From NCBI RefSeq assembly GCF_021271205.1, contig NZ_JAIWKS010000006.1, forward strand, positions 62,001-126,000: a stretch of 64,000 nucleotides of DNA. Direction: 5' to 3'. This DNA comes from Pseudomonas uvaldensis. GTDB lineage: Bacteria; Pseudomonadota; Gammaproteobacteria; Pseudomonadales; Pseudomonadaceae. Below, piece after piece: positions 8,805 to 17,634 of this stretch. The notes below the pieces were generated by a model. It was given only the letters and a program-made list of their open reading frames with translations, made no database searches and was not told the origin of the DNA. The first letter of the stretch is position 1, and each line of letters opens with the position of its first letter. A program made the translations under genes and the position numbers.

Positions 8805-9371
8805 ATGCGTTTGTTGCCTGGCCTGATTTGCCTGCTACCCCTTCTGAGCCCGTTGGCCCATGCCGAACTGATAGATGACGTCAACGACCGTGGCGAACTG
8901 CGCATTGCCCTCGAGGCCAATACTCCTCCATTCAACTTCAAGGAGGACGGCAAACTCACCGGCTTTGAAGTGGAACTGGGTCAGATGCTGGCCGGTGAGC
9001 TCGATGTGCGCGCCGACTTCGTGGTCACTGATGCCGCGGACATGTTGACCGGTGTAGAAAGCGGCAAATACGACGTCGCCATCAATCACATAGCAATGAC
9101 CCCGGAACTGGCGGAACGTTTCGACACCAGCGCCACGTACGTCCAGCCGGATGCTCAAATGTTCGCGAGCCAGGATCAGGCGCAACGTCCCATGGTGCTG
9201 ACGCAGTCTTTCCAGGCGCAGGAAAAACATGGACCGGCACCAAGCCTGGTGATTCCGTTCCAGAAGGGGAATCCGGCGTTCAAGGCCAGCCTGGACAATG
9301 CCCTGACGCGCATCAAGGATGACGGTCGACTGGAGCAGTTGTCGCAAAAATGGTTGGGCAAGCAGGAGTGA
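8805..9371 (+). CDS. Truncated family-3 solute-binding protein (lacks most of lobe 2)
   Basis: Exported protein of 188 residues related to amino-acid ABC transporter binding proteins, which normally have 240-280. A signal peptide (MRLLPGLICLLPLLSPLAHA) is followed by lobe 1: DDVNDRGELRIALEANTPPF, GKLTGFEVELGQML and GKYDVAINHIAMTPE. After FDTSATYVQPDAQMFAS the sequence goes almost directly to the terminal part (NPAFKASLDNALTRIKDDG, LSQKWLG). So most of the second lobe, which closes over the ligand, is absent. The frame is intact, with a good AAGGAG site before the ATG at 8805. No permease or ATPase gene is adjacent. It may sense or bind something without transport, or be a decayed gene still translated. 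Confidence 0.8.
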   Translation: MRLLPGLICLLPLLSPLAHAELIDDVNDRGELRIALEANTPPFNFKEDGKLTGFEVELGQMLAGELDVRADFVVTDAADMLTGVESGKYDVAINHIAMTPELAERFDTSATYVQPDAQMFASQDQAQRPMVLTQSFQAQEKHGPAPSLVIPFQKGNPAFKASLDNALTRIKDDGRLEQLSQKWLGKQE

Positions 9372-9404
9372 CAGCACAGAGGGCCTGGCCTGTCGCGCCT
9401 GCCC

Positions 9405-10031
9405 TCAGCTTTTACGCCAGACACTTGCCAGCCAAGGCTGTTGCGCCCGCGGCAGCCCAGTCGGTCGGTAGTAGTGCTCCAGCTCCAAGAAACCCGCTTC
9501 GCCAAGCAACGCACGCCAGGCCGTGAGGTCGTGGTAGACACCAAAACGCTGGCCGTTCCAGCCCTCCTGATTGTCGCCCCGGGGATTGGAGCTGAAGAGC
9601 ACACCGCCGGGCTTGAGCGTGGCGTGTAATTGCTTGAGTACCCTGGGCAGTTCTTGGACGGGAACATGGAACAGCACGGCGTTGGCGAAGATCCCGTCGA
9701 AACGTTCGTCCGGCAGGTCGAGTTTCAGGAAGTCTTGCTGCCAGACCTCGCACCCGCTGTCCTGCCGTGCCATGCGGACAAACGCTTGCGAGCCGTCGAG
9801 ACCGACCGCGACATGGCCCAGTTGCGTGAACGTTTGCAGGTCCCGTCCGGGCCCGCAGCCGAAGTCGAGGATGTGAAACGGACCCTGGCCTTGGATATGT
9901 CGCAGCAACGCATCGATGTTCTGGCTGACATCGTGGTCACGAGTACCCTCTCGAAAGCTCTCGGCGACCGCGTTGTAGTTGTCCAGGGTCGTGGAGGTAA
10001 TGGCTTGCAGGTCTTCGGGGGTGCGTTTCAT
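9405..10031 (-). CDS. Class I SAM-dependent methyltransferase
   Basis: A 208-residue methyltransferase. The SAM-binding motif I is ILDFGCGPGRDLQTF near residue 55, followed by the acidic motif VGLDGS and motif IV FDGIFANAVLFHV near residue 110, then LKPGGVLFSSNP. Small proteins of this type methylate small molecules; nothing here shows the substrate. The start MKRTPEDLQ at 10031 is the first methionine that begins the conserved N-terminal helix. Confidence 0.85.
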   Translation of the reverse strand: MKRTPEDLQAITSTTLDNYNAVAESFREGTRDHDVSQNIDALLRHIQGQGPFHILDFGCGPGRDLQTFTQLGHVAVGLDGSQAFVRMARQDSGCEVWQQDFLKLDLPDERFDGIFANAVLFHVPVQELPRVLKQLHATLKPGGVLFSSNPRGDNQEGWNGQRFGVYHDLTAWRALLGEAGFLELEHYYRPTGLPRAQQPWLASVWRKS

Positions 10032-10089
10032 GATCGTGGACTGGATAGGGGAGCGTGGGCAGACTATACCGCACATCCCGGGTTACCTC

Positions 10090-10181
10090 CTGTGGGAGCA
10101 AAGCTTGCTCGCGAGCAGGCGACACGGTTTTAACTTCAATACCATGTCGTCGCTCATCGCGAGCAAGCTTTGCTCCCACAG
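10090..10181. repeat. REP pair (REPIN-like)
   Basis: CTGTGGGAGCAAAGCTTGCT and inverted AGCAAGCTTTGCTCCCACAG, a perfect 20-base arm match, between metI and the methyltransferase gene. Confidence 0.85.
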
Positions 10182-10192
10182 TTCCTACAAAC

Positions 10193-10837
10193 TCAGCGCT
10201 TGTTCAACCCCCGTGCCAGTCGGTCTCCGCCCAGCTGGATCAACGCCACCAGAGCCACCAGCAACACGATGACCGTGAGCATGATCTGGCTGTCGAAGCG
10301 CTGGTAGCCGTAGCGGTACGCGATGTCTCCCAGGCCGCCGGCCCCGATGGCGCCGGCCATGGCCGAGGAGTTGATCATGGTCACCAGGGTGATGGTGAAC
10401 CCGCCGACGATACCTGGCAGCGCTTCGGGCAACAGCACATGCCAGACGATATGCCAGCGCCGGCAGCCCATGGCCTGGGCGGCCTCGATCAGGCCATGAT
10501 CGACTTCCCGCAGGCTGACCTCGGCAATACGGGCGAAGAACGGCGTGGCGGCGATGGTCAATGGCACCACGGCGGCCCACACTCCGTAGGTGGTGCCGAC
10601 GACCAGGCGCGTGAATGGAATCAGCGCTACCATCAGGATCAGGAACGGTATCGAGCGGAACAGGTTCACGAACGCACCCAGGGCGCGATTCAGGGCTGGC
10701 GCCTCGTAGATCCCGCCCTTGCCGCTGGTGACCAGGATCACCGCCAGCGGAATCCCGGCCAGCAAAGCGATCAGCGACGACACACCCACCATCAGGAATG
10801 TGTCGATAAAACCCTGCAGCAGGCGATCAAACCACAT
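10193..10837 (-). CDS. metI: ABC transporter permease, MetI family
   Basis: Inner-membrane permease of the methionine uptake family, 214 residues with about five membrane segments. The EAA loop reads [25 protein letters not shown] in two overlapping blocks near residues 118-142. Typical MetI segments include [19 protein letters not shown] and [17 protein letters not shown]. The ATG at 10837 (MWFDRLLQ) overlaps the end of metN by 11 bases. Because the operon begins with two sulfur-scavenging flavoenzymes, the cargo may be an organosulfur compound other than methionine. Confidence 0.9.
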   Translation of the reverse strand: MWFDRLLQGFIDTFLMVGVSSLIALLAGIPLAVILVTSGKGGIYEAPALNRALGAFVNLFRSIPFLILMVALIPFTRLVVGTTYGVWAAVVPLTIAATPFFARIAEVSLREVDHGLIEAAQAMGCRRWHIVWHVLLPEALPGIVGGFTITLVTMINSSAMAGAIGAGGLGDIAYRYGYQRFDSQIMLTVIVLLVALVALIQLGGDRLARGLNKR

Positions 10838-11951
10838 AACCCAGCACCTCCACCCGTTGCGCCCAATGCCCGGCCCGTTCGCGCAGTTCTTCCGCACCCA
10901 ATGAAGAGCCGCTGACCGCCAGCAATAATTGCCCCAGCCCATGGCCCTGGATCCGTTCGATGCCACCTTGCAGCAACCGCACCCTTGCGCCGAGGGCGCT
11001 GAACAAGGCCGCGAGGTCCGGTTCATCCTGTGCCGTGCCGGTGAATTGCAAACGCAACACGGTCGCGGCGTCCGCCGATGCCGGCTGCGCTTGCAGGCGG
11101 TTCTGCAATTCTTCAGGCAGTGCATGCTGCAGCGGTGCCAGCAGTGTCTGGCTGACCTCGTGTTGCGGATTGCCAAAGACTTGCCAAACCGGCCCTTGTT
11201 CGACGATCCGCCCTTGCTCGAGCACCACCACCCGGTCGCACGCTTCGCGAATCACCGCCATCTCATGGGTGATCAACACAATGGTCAGGCCCAGCCGCTG
11301 GTTGATTTCGCGTAGCAGGCCGAGGATCGATTGAGTGGTTTCCGGATCCAGGGCCGAGGTGGCTTCGTCGCACAGCAGGATCTGCGGGTCATGCACCAGC
11401 GCCCTGGCGATGCCGACACGCTGTTTCTGGCCGCCCGAGAGCTGCGCCGGGTAAGCCTCGTGCTTGCCTTGCAGGCCGACCAGTTCAAGCAACTCACGGA
11501 CTTTGCGCCGACGCTGCTCCTTCGGCACACCGGCCACCTTCAATGGCAGCTCCACGTTCTGCCACACGGTTTTGGCCGACATCAGGTTGAAGTGCTGGAA
11601 GATCATGCCGATACGCCGGCGCAGTTCCACCAGCCGGTCTTCATCGAACCCGCCGATGTCCACTTGATCGATCAGCACCCGCCCGCTGGTAGGTTGTTCC
11701 AGGCGGTTGATGGTGCGGATCAGCGACGATTTGCCGGCTCCGCTGCGACCGATGATGCCGAAGACCTCACCGCGTTGGATTGCCAGGTCGATACCTTGCA
11801 GTGCCGCCACCGGACCCTGGCTGCCGTTGTAGGTTTTGCCCAGACCGATGAAGCGGATGTGGGCGCGATTCAAGTGCGGATGCAGCTCGGTACGTTCGGC
11901 GCTCGGCAGCGCAGGTATTTCAGGTCGGAGTCGAGCATTGACGGCGTTCAT
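10827..11951 (-). CDS. metN: ABC transporter ATP-binding protein, MetN family
   Basis: ATPase of the MetQNI importer, 374 residues. Walker A is GRSGAGKSS near residue 69, the signature [15 protein letters not shown] near 168, Walker [16 protein letters not shown] near 188 and the switch histidine in LITHEM. The C-terminal part (residues about 300-374) fits the NIL/ACT regulatory domain that senses intracellular methionine in MetN. An N-terminal extension of about 28 residues precedes the usual start of the domain; no internal methionine offers a shorter start. Two bases separate it from metQ. Confidence 0.9.
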   Translation of the reverse strand: MNAVNARLRPEIPALPSAERTELHPHLNRAHIRFIGLGKTYNGSQGPVAALQGIDLAIQRGEVFGIIGRSGAGKSSLIRTINRLEQPTSGRVLIDQVDIGGFDEDRLVELRRRIGMIFQHFNLMSAKTVWQNVELPLKVAGVPKEQRRRKVRELLELVGLQGKHEAYPAQLSGGQKQRVGIARALVHDPQILLCDEATSALDPETTQSILGLLREINQRLGLTIVLITHEMAVIREACDRVVVLEQGRIVEQGPVWQVFGNPQHEVSQTLLAPLQHALPEELQNRLQAQPASADAATVLRLQFTGTAQDEPDLAALFSALGARVRLLQGGIERIQGHGLGQLLLAVSGSSLGAEELRERAGHWAQRVEVLGYVV

Positions 11952-11953
11952 GA

Positions 11954-12763
11954 TCAGCCTTCCCAGCCGGCCTGGTAGAGCTTGCCGTGAGCCTTGTCCA
12001 GGGCAGCGCGCACGGCAGGCGAGTGTTGATAGATATCGACGAACTTGATCAGCCGCGGGTCGTTCTTGCTCTTGGGCTGGATCACGAACTGGATGACGTA
12101 TTCCTTATGATCGAGACCGTCGAACAGCAGAGCGGAGGTGGCATCGAAGGTATTCGCCAGGCGGATGTAGGCGGGGTAGCCCTGTACCAGGTCGGCGTCT
12201 TCATAAGCGCGCACCAGTTGCACGGCTTCGACCTGCAGGATCCTCAGTTTCTTCGGGTTGGCCACGATGTCATCTTCGGTGGCCTTGTAGCCCACGCCCG
12301 GCTTGAGCGTGATCAGCCCGGCCTTGGCCAGCAGTTGCAAGCCACGCCCACTGTTGATCGGGTCGTTGGCAATGGCGACGCTCGCGCCCTCGGGCAGTTC
12401 GTCGAAGCTTTTGTACTTTTTCGAATAGAGGCCGACGTTGTTGATGATCCCTGGCGCGAACGGCACCAGGTCGAATCCGGCGGCGGCCTTTGCGTTTTCC
12501 AGGAACGGGATGTGCTGGAAGTAGTTCACGTCGATGTCGCCTGAAGCCAGGCTGACGTTGGGCGCGATCCAGTCGCTGAACTCCACCAGCTCGACCTTCA
12601 GGCCTTGCTTGTCGGCCTCTGCCACGGCGGCTTCCAGGGGGATGGCGAATGCGGCGGTGGTACCGATTTTCAATGGCGCATCGGCGGCAAACAGGGTCGA
12701 GCTGAACAGGCCGAAGGCCAGAGCCAATGCTTTGACTGGCAAAGAAAGGGAGTGCAGGGTCAT
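11954..12763 (-). CDS. metQ: Binding protein of the MetQ/NlpA family
   Basis: Periplasmic substrate-binding component of the MetQNI importer, about 269 residues. A hydrophobic signal peptide ([19 protein letters not shown]) has no lipobox cysteine, so the protein is probably soluble in the periplasm. NlpA-family blocks are [14 protein letters not shown] near the mature start, [19 protein letters not shown] and [19 protein letters not shown]. The start is MTLHSLS at 12763; an in-frame ATG at 12796 overlaps the previous stop by 4 bases and would add a charged n-region (NHRLEK), so it is a serious alternative. Confidence 0.88.
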   Translation of the reverse strand: MTLHSLSLPVKALALAFGLFSSTLFAADAPLKIGTTAAFAIPLEAAVAEADKQGLKVELVEFSDWIAPNVSLASGDIDVNYFQHIPFLENAKAAAGFDLVPFAPGIINNVGLYSKKYKSFDELPEGASVAIANDPINSGRGLQLLAKAGLITLKPGVGYKATEDDIVANPKKLRILQVEAVQLVRAYEDADLVQGYPAYIRLANTFDATSALLFDGLDHKEYVIQFVIQPKSKNDPRLIKFVDIYQHSPAVRAALDKAHGKLYQAGWEG

Positions 12764-12792
12764 GGTTTTTTCCAGTCGATGATTAAATGGGT

Positions 12793-14160
12793 TCATAGGC
12801 CTTTGTGGCGATAGTCCGCGCCAGTGTGTCGCGCCGGCAGATGCGCCTCTGCGTGAAACAGCTTTTCCCGCAGAGTGCCGCTGTCGTATTCGGTCTTGTA
12901 CGAGCCGCGTCGCTGCAGTTCGGGCACCACCAGATCGATGAAGTCCACATAGCTCTGGGGTGTCACGATGCGGGTCAGGTTGAAACCGTCGAGGCCGGTC
13001 TCGGCGATCCAGGATTCGAGCTCATCGGCCACCTGGACTGGCGAGCCGACCACCGTGATGTAGCGACCGCCCAACGCGTGCTGTTCCAGCAGCCGGCGTC
13101 GGGTCCAGTCGTTATGCTGCAGGATCCGGGTGGCGGACTGGATGGCGTTGCTCTTCACGTACTGGATCGGCTCGTCCAGTTCGTATTGTGAAAAATCGAT
13201 GCCGGTTGACGCGGAGAAATGCGCCACCCCGGCTTCGGCGCTGGCATAGCCGAGGTACTCGGCATGCTTGGCCCAGGCGTGCGCTTCGGTCTCGCCGACG
13301 ATCACGTTCAACCCCATGAACACTTTGATGTCCGCCGGATCGCGCCCGGCCTGGACGGCGCTGGCGCGGACCTTGTCCACCTGGCCTCGGGTGGCCGTCT
13401 TGTTCTGGCCACTGATGAACACGCATTCGGCATGACGCCCAGCAAACACCAGGCCGCGCTCAGAACTGCCGGCCTGGAACAACACCGGCGTGCGCTGGGG
13501 CGAGGGTTCGCAGAGGTGGTAGCCCTCGACCTGATAGAACTCGCCCTGGTGACGGACCTTGTGCACTTTCTCTGGCTGCGCATAGATCCGTCGCTGGCGG
13601 TCGTTGAGCACCGCGTCGTTTTCCCAACTGCCCTCCCATAGTTTGTAGAGCACTTGCAGGTACTCGTCGGCCTGGTCGTAGCGGCGGTCATGTTCGACCT
13701 GGGCCGTCAGGCCCATGGCCTTGGCCGCGCTGTCCAGGTAGCCAGTGACGATGTTCCAGCCGACCCGACCGCGACTCAGGTGATCGAGGGTGCTCATGCG
13801 CCGGGCAAACAGGTACGGCGGTTCATAGGTCAGGTTGGCCGTGAGGCCGAAACCGAGGTTGCGGGTGACGGCGGCCATCGCCGAAACCAGCAGCAGTGGG
13901 TCGTTGACCGGCAACTGGATCGACTCTTTCAGCGTGACGTCCACCGATTGCTGATACACGTCGTAAACCCCGACCACATCGGCGATGAACAAGCCATCGA
14001 ACAGCCCGCGCTCCAGCAGTTGCGCCAACCCGGTCCAGTATTCGAGGGTGTTGTATTGGGTCGACGTATCCTGGGGATGAGTCCACAAGCCGTGATTGAT
14101 ATGCCCGATGCAGTTCATGTTGAAGGCGTTGAGCAGGATTTTTTTCTTGCCCTGGCCCAT
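12793..14160 (-). CDS. FMN-dependent monooxygenase, NtaA/SnaA/DszA/DmoA family
   Basis: A 455-residue bacterial-luciferase-like flavin monooxygenase, which uses FMNH2 supplied by a separate reductase. Family blocks are LLNAFNMNCIGHINHGLW at the N-terminus, GRVGWNIVTGYLDSAAK near residue 130, DQADEYLQVLYKLWEGSW near 165, and PVLFQAGSSERGLVFAGRHAE near 225. Members desulfurise dimethyl sulfide, alkanesulfonates or dibenzothiophene sulfone, or oxidise nitrilotriacetate. Its place between SfnB genes and a MetQNI importer argues for oxidation of an imported organosulfur compound. It overlaps the upstream stop by one base. Confidence 0.88.
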   Translation of the reverse strand: MGQGKKKILLNAFNMNCIGHINHGLWTHPQDTSTQYNTLEYWTGLAQLLERGLFDGLFIADVVGVYDVYQQSVDVTLKESIQLPVNDPLLLVSAMAAVTRNLGFGLTANLTYEPPYLFARRMSTLDHLSRGRVGWNIVTGYLDSAAKAMGLTAQVEHDRRYDQADEYLQVLYKLWEGSWENDAVLNDRQRRIYAQPEKVHKVRHQGEFYQVEGYHLCEPSPQRTPVLFQAGSSERGLVFAGRHAECVFISGQNKTATRGQVDKVRASAVQAGRDPADIKVFMGLNVIVGETEAHAWAKHAEYLGYASAEAGVAHFSASTGIDFSQYELDEPIQYVKSNAIQSATRILQHNDWTRRRLLEQHALGGRYITVVGSPVQVADELESWIAETGLDGFNLTRIVTPQSYVDFIDLVVPELQRRGSYKTEYDSGTLREKLFHAEAHLPARHTGADYRHKGL

Positions 14161-15353
14161 CAGATGGTCCCCCGTAGCGGCGGCTTCTCATCGTTGAGAT
14201 AGAAGTTGCCCACGGCGTGATATTTCCAGCGCACGGGATCATGCAAGGTGTGCACCCGGGCGTTGCGCCAGTGGCGATCGAGGCCGTGTTCGGCCAGGGT
14301 CGCCTGGCTGCCGGCCAGTTCGAACAGCGTGGAACTGGTGGCCAGGGACACTTGCGTGCTGATGGCTCGTGCTTCGGCCACGGTAATCGAGGCCGCTGCG
14401 ACTGTTTCGGCGTTCGGGTCGACCTGGGCCCGGTCGAGAAACTCGCCGGCGCGTTCGAGCAAAGCCTCGGCGGCGTGCAGGTGGCTGCTCAACCGGCCGA
14501 AGCTCTTGAGCGTGAGCGGGTCCTCGGTGGCGATGTCGCTGGTGGCGTCGATCCAGGGCCGCGTCCGGGTGCGGACAAAGTGCAGGGCATCCTCGTAAGC
14601 GGCGCGGGCGATACCGGTGTCGATTGCCGCATGGAGAATCTGTGCCAGCGGGCCTACCGGTGTGGGGCGTTCGAAGGCGCTCTGGAACGGCACGATGTCC
14701 TCGGCAGCGACCTGGACATCCTCGAACACCACCGAACCGCTGCCGGTGGTGCGCTGGCCGAAACCGCTCCAATCGTCGATGACTGTCAGGCCTTTGCTGT
14801 CGCGCGGGACGAACGCGAGTTGTTGCACGCCGTTTTCATCCACTACCGACGTAGGGATGCGCTGGGCGTAAATCGCTCCCGTGGCGTAGAACTTGCGGCC
14901 GTTGATGCGATAGTCATCGCCATCACGGCGCAGTTGGGTGGTGCGGTCATGGGCGGTCCGGGTACCGAGTTCCGCCAGGGCATTGCCAAACCGCTGCCCG
15001 GCCAGCACTTGGGCGTACAGACGTTGTTTCTGCGCATCGCTGCCGTTTACCCGCAGGACTTCCAGTGCATAGAAATGATTCTGTGGAATCTGCCCGAGGG
15101 AACCGTCGGCCTGGGCGATCAGCGCAACGACCTTGGCCAGCGTGACGTTGGAAACGCCTGCACCGCCATAGGCCTTGGGCACGCTGATGCCCCACAGGCC
15201 GGAGCGGGAAAACGCCTCCAGCTCCGGGTAAGGCAGGCGACGTTCGCGATCGCGCAGTGCACTGTCGCGCTTGAAGTCCTCGGCCAGGTCGCTGGCGACG
15301 ATCAGGGCTTGTTCATCGCTGGTGATCACCGCGACGTGTTGGGAAAGCGTCAT
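14160..15353 (-). CDS. SfnB family sulfur acquisition oxidoreductase (copy 2)
   Basis: A 397-residue acyl-CoA-dehydrogenase-fold flavoprotein of the SfnB family linked to growth on organosulfur compounds. Visible blocks are GLWGISVPKAYGGAGVSN near residue 52, INGRKFYATGAIYAQ near 149, DDWSGFGQRTTGSGSVVFED near 192, and the C-terminal RHWRNARVHTLHDPVRWK, shared almost word for word with the next gene upstream. SfnB-type enzymes are thought to act with FMN monooxygenases in dimethyl sulfone or related use. It is 23 bases downstream of its paralogue. Confidence 0.88.
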   Translation of the reverse strand: MTLSQHVAVITSDEQALIVASDLAEDFKRDSALRDRERRLPYPELEAFSRSGLWGISVPKAYGGAGVSNVTLAKVVALIAQADGSLGQIPQNHFYALEVLRVNGSDAQKQRLYAQVLAGQRFGNALAELGTRTAHDRTTQLRRDGDDYRINGRKFYATGAIYAQRIPTSVVDENGVQQLAFVPRDSKGLTVIDDWSGFGQRTTGSGSVVFEDVQVAAEDIVPFQSAFERPTPVGPLAQILHAAIDTGIARAAYEDALHFVRTRTRPWIDATSDIATEDPLTLKSFGRLSSHLHAAEALLERAGEFLDRAQVDPNAETVAAASITVAEARAISTQVSLATSSTLFELAGSQATLAEHGLDRHWRNARVHTLHDPVRWKYHAVGNFYLNDEKPPLRGTI

Positions 15354-15376
15354 ATGCTGCTCCAGAGGTCGGGTCG

Positions 15377-16618
15377 TCAGATCCAGGAATGCCGGGCCGG
15401 CAAGGTACCGTTCAGGTGGTAGGCACCGATTGCGTGGTACTTCCAGCGCACCGGGTCGTGCAGCGTATGGACCCGTGCGTTACGCCAGTGACGATCGAGG
15501 TTGAATTCGGCGAGGGTGGCGCGGCTGCCGGCCAGCTCGAACAGCTTCTCGCTGGCGAGCAGAGCGATTTCGGTGCTGAGCACCTTGGCTTCAGCCACGG
15601 CGATCGAGGCACGGGCGGCGGATTGCGCAGTGACAGGGGCTGCGCTGACCTGGTCCAGCACCTGGCCGGCCTTGCGCAACAACGCTTCGGCGGCGTGCAG
15701 GTCGATTTTCAGCTTGCCGATGTCTGCGATCACATACGGATCGTCGCTGGCCCGCTCGACCTTGGCGTCGATCCACGGACGAGATCGCTCGCGCACGAAG
15801 GCGATGGCATCATCGATGGCGCCACGGGCGATGCCCACATCAATGGCGGCCTGGATCAGTTGTGAAATGGCGCCTTGTACGTTAGGGGTTTCGTTGATGC
15901 GCCAGTTGTCCAGCACCAGCTCGGCATCGACCCGCACGTTGTTCAGCAACACGGTACCGCTGGCCGTGGTGCGCTGGCCGAATCCCGACCAGTCGTCAAC
16001 GATCCGCAGGCCCGGCGTGCCGCGCCGCACGAACGCCAACACTTGCCGACCCTCGTCATTCAGCGCCTTGACCGCCACCCAATGGGCGAACAGGGCGCCG
16101 GTCGAATAAAATTTCTGCCCGTTGATGACATAGCCGTCACCGTCAGCGGTGATGCGTGCCTTGAGTTCAAGGGTGTTGCGCACGCCACGTTCGGGCCCGG
16201 CATTGCCGATGCGCCATCCCGCAAGCACGCTTCGCAAAAGGATGTCTTTCTGTCGTTCGGTGCCCGTGCCGAGGATCAACTGGAGCACGCCGAACTGGTT
16301 CTGCGGAATCTGCCCGAGGGCCGGGTCGGCGGCGGAAATAATCGCGAATACATCGGCAAGGGTGACGAACGAGACTTGCGGGCCGCCGTATTCACGAGGG
16401 ATTGCAATGCTGCCCAGCCCGCTGCGTGTGAACTGTTCGATCTCTGCCCAGGGCAGTTTGCGCTGTTGATCGCGTCGCGCAGCCTGTTGACGGGCGACCT
16501 CTGCCAGCGCGTGGGCCGCCTTGATGGCTTCAGCGTCGCTGCGCAGCACCTGGGCGGGCAGCAACGGCGGCGCGACGTCCAGGTCGCTCTGGACTTTTGC
16601 TTGGGCCAAATCAGACAT
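15377..16618 (-). CDS. SfnB family sulfur acquisition oxidoreductase (copy 1), first gene of operon
   Basis: A 413-residue paralogue of the following gene, with IAIPREYGGPQVSFVTLAD, INGQKFYSTGALFAHW, DDWSGFGQRTTASGTVLL and RHWRNARVHTLHDPVRWK. It heads a six-gene minus-strand operon: two SfnB proteins, monooxygenase, MetQ, MetN, MetI. The start MSDLAQAKVQ at 16618 has GGAG ten bases upstream; an open frame continues 87 bases further but would add a low-complexity leader. The 248-base upstream region holds an AT-rich inverted repeat that may control the operon. Two different flavoenzymes may handle different substrates or form a mixed oligomer. Confidence 0.88.
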   Translation of the reverse strand: MSDLAQAKVQSDLDVAPPLLPAQVLRSDAEAIKAAHALAEVARQQAARRDQQRKLPWAEIEQFTRSGLGSIAIPREYGGPQVSFVTLADVFAIISAADPALGQIPQNQFGVLQLILGTGTERQKDILLRSVLAGWRIGNAGPERGVRNTLELKARITADGDGYVINGQKFYSTGALFAHWVAVKALNDEGRQVLAFVRRGTPGLRIVDDWSGFGQRTTASGTVLLNNVRVDAELVLDNWRINETPNVQGAISQLIQAAIDVGIARGAIDDAIAFVRERSRPWIDAKVERASDDPYVIADIGKLKIDLHAAEALLRKAGQVLDQVSAAPVTAQSAARASIAVAEAKVLSTEIALLASEKLFELAGSRATLAEFNLDRHWRNARVHTLHDPVRWKYHAIGAYHLNGTLPARHSWI

Positions 16619-16784
16619 TACCGCCGCTCCGTGGCTGCTGGCAGAGCTTTGGCGTAATGCGCCGGAGTGATTGTGTTTCGTTCCATTACCCACCTCACAT
16701 CTCAAGAAAACGCCGCGATAAATGCGGCTCAGGAATGTCCGGTGGTCCGGTTCATATACCCTAAGCGTGTGTAAATTATTTTTG

Positions 16785-16797
16785 AAATAACTTTTAG
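16785..16797 (-). promoter_or_regulatory. AT-rich motif upstream of the sfnB-metI operon (candidate CysB site)
   Basis: Read on the minus strand this is CTAAAAGTTATTT, about 167 bases before the first start codon. It overlaps the inverted repeat TTATTT-CAA-AAATAA (16776-16790). Almost the same motif precedes tauA. CysB control of sulfur-starvation operons is known in pseudomonads; that CysB binds here is inference. Confidence 0.4.
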
Positions 16798-16831
16798 GGA
16801 TATGAATAGAGAGCTTTTTGCGAACGAACGT

Positions 16832-16858
16832 GTGGCGAGGTATTTATCCCCTCACCAC
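16832..16858 (-). terminator. Hairpin after the two-module protein gene
   Basis: GTGGCGAGG pairs with CCTCACCAC (one wobble) 9 bases beyond the stop codon. It resembles a common Pseudomonas intergenic hairpin; the T-run is poor. Confidence 0.4.
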
Positions 16859-16866
16859 CGGGGCGA

Positions 16867-17634
16867 TCAGGATTTGGTTCGTGGTTCGGCAGCCATCAGC
16901 GGCTCTTTCAGCGATTTCTTCAGGTAGGAGGCAGCGCACCCGATCTTCAATGTGCGGGGAGGTGCCCAATGGGAGTTGTTGCCCACACGGTCAAGAATGC
17001 AGTACGTCACTTCCAGGCGCAGGTCTTCCCCCGCTTCGAGGATGACTTGCGCAGGGACCCAGACGTTGATCGGATGGCCTACCTCGCACGGTTTGATCCG
17101 GGGCAGGTCCATGCGTACGTCACCCCAGCGCACGGTAATCGCATCGTCGGCCGCCATGTTCAGGTAGGGCTCGATGGTCAGTGGGACGCCGCGTTTGATC
17201 TGGCTCGGGTTCACGCCGTGGCGTCGGATGGCGGCTGGAATGCGTACGGGGGCCAGCCCCTGGTTCTCATCACCGCTGAGGGCAGACGGTTGGCCGCCGG
17301 GGCAGTCGAGCTTGACCTGCACCCGTTGCGTTGCCGACAGCGCCGGCCCGCGCCCGACCTGCATCACGCGATAGTGGATGCGCGAGGTACCGTTGATGAT
17401 GAAGCTCTCCGGAATACGCAGCGTGACACTAGTCTGTACATCAGCTTCGGTCAGCAGGCGGGAACCAACGTAGCAGTTGTCCCAGAACAATTCGATCAGG
17501 TCGCCGGCGTCCATGCCGGGGTAAGGCGCGATGGTCACTTCCAGGCGTGCGGCACTGGTGAGGTTGATGCCGGTCCGGTGGGCGTTGACCAGGGTGGGCG
17601 CGGCCAGTTCGGGAATATTCGACGTACATGTCAT
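16867..17634 (-). CDS. Uncharacterised protein with two beta-sandwich-like modules
   Basis: A 255-residue protein I do not recognise as a named gene. There is no signal peptide or membrane segment. It holds two related modules of about 110 residues: the first runs from PYPGMDAGDLIELFWDN to RVQVKLD, the second from PYLNMAADDAITVRWGD to RTLKIG. Both follow the order proline-tyrosine, acidic turn, a tryptophan strand, a VTLRIPESFI / INVWVPAQVI strand and a YRVMQVGRG / YCILDRVGN strand, which looks Ig-like. Similar modules occur in large Pseudomonas Ig-like surface proteins. A strong AAGGAG site fixes the ATG at 17634. It stands alone between two sulfur operons. Function unknown. Confidence 0.75.
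   Translation of the reverse strand: MTCTSNIPELAAPTLVNAHRTGINLTSAARLEVTIAPYPGMDAGDLIELFWDNCYVGSRLLTEADVQTSVTLRIPESFIINGTSRIHYRVMQVGRGPALSATQRVQVKLDCPGGQPSALSGDENQGLAPVRIPAAIRRHGVNPSQIKRGVPLTIEPYLNMAADDAITVRWGDVRMDLPRIKPCEVGHPINVWVPAQVILEAGEDLRLEVTYCILDRVGNNSHWAPPRTLKIGCAASYLKKSLKEPLMAAEPRTKS

Noticed and set aside
8805..9371. Frameshifted full-length binding protein
   Set aside because: The frame is continuous from signal peptide to C-terminal helix and the intergenic sequence after the stop holds no lobe-2 sequence, so this is a deletion form, not a frameshift.
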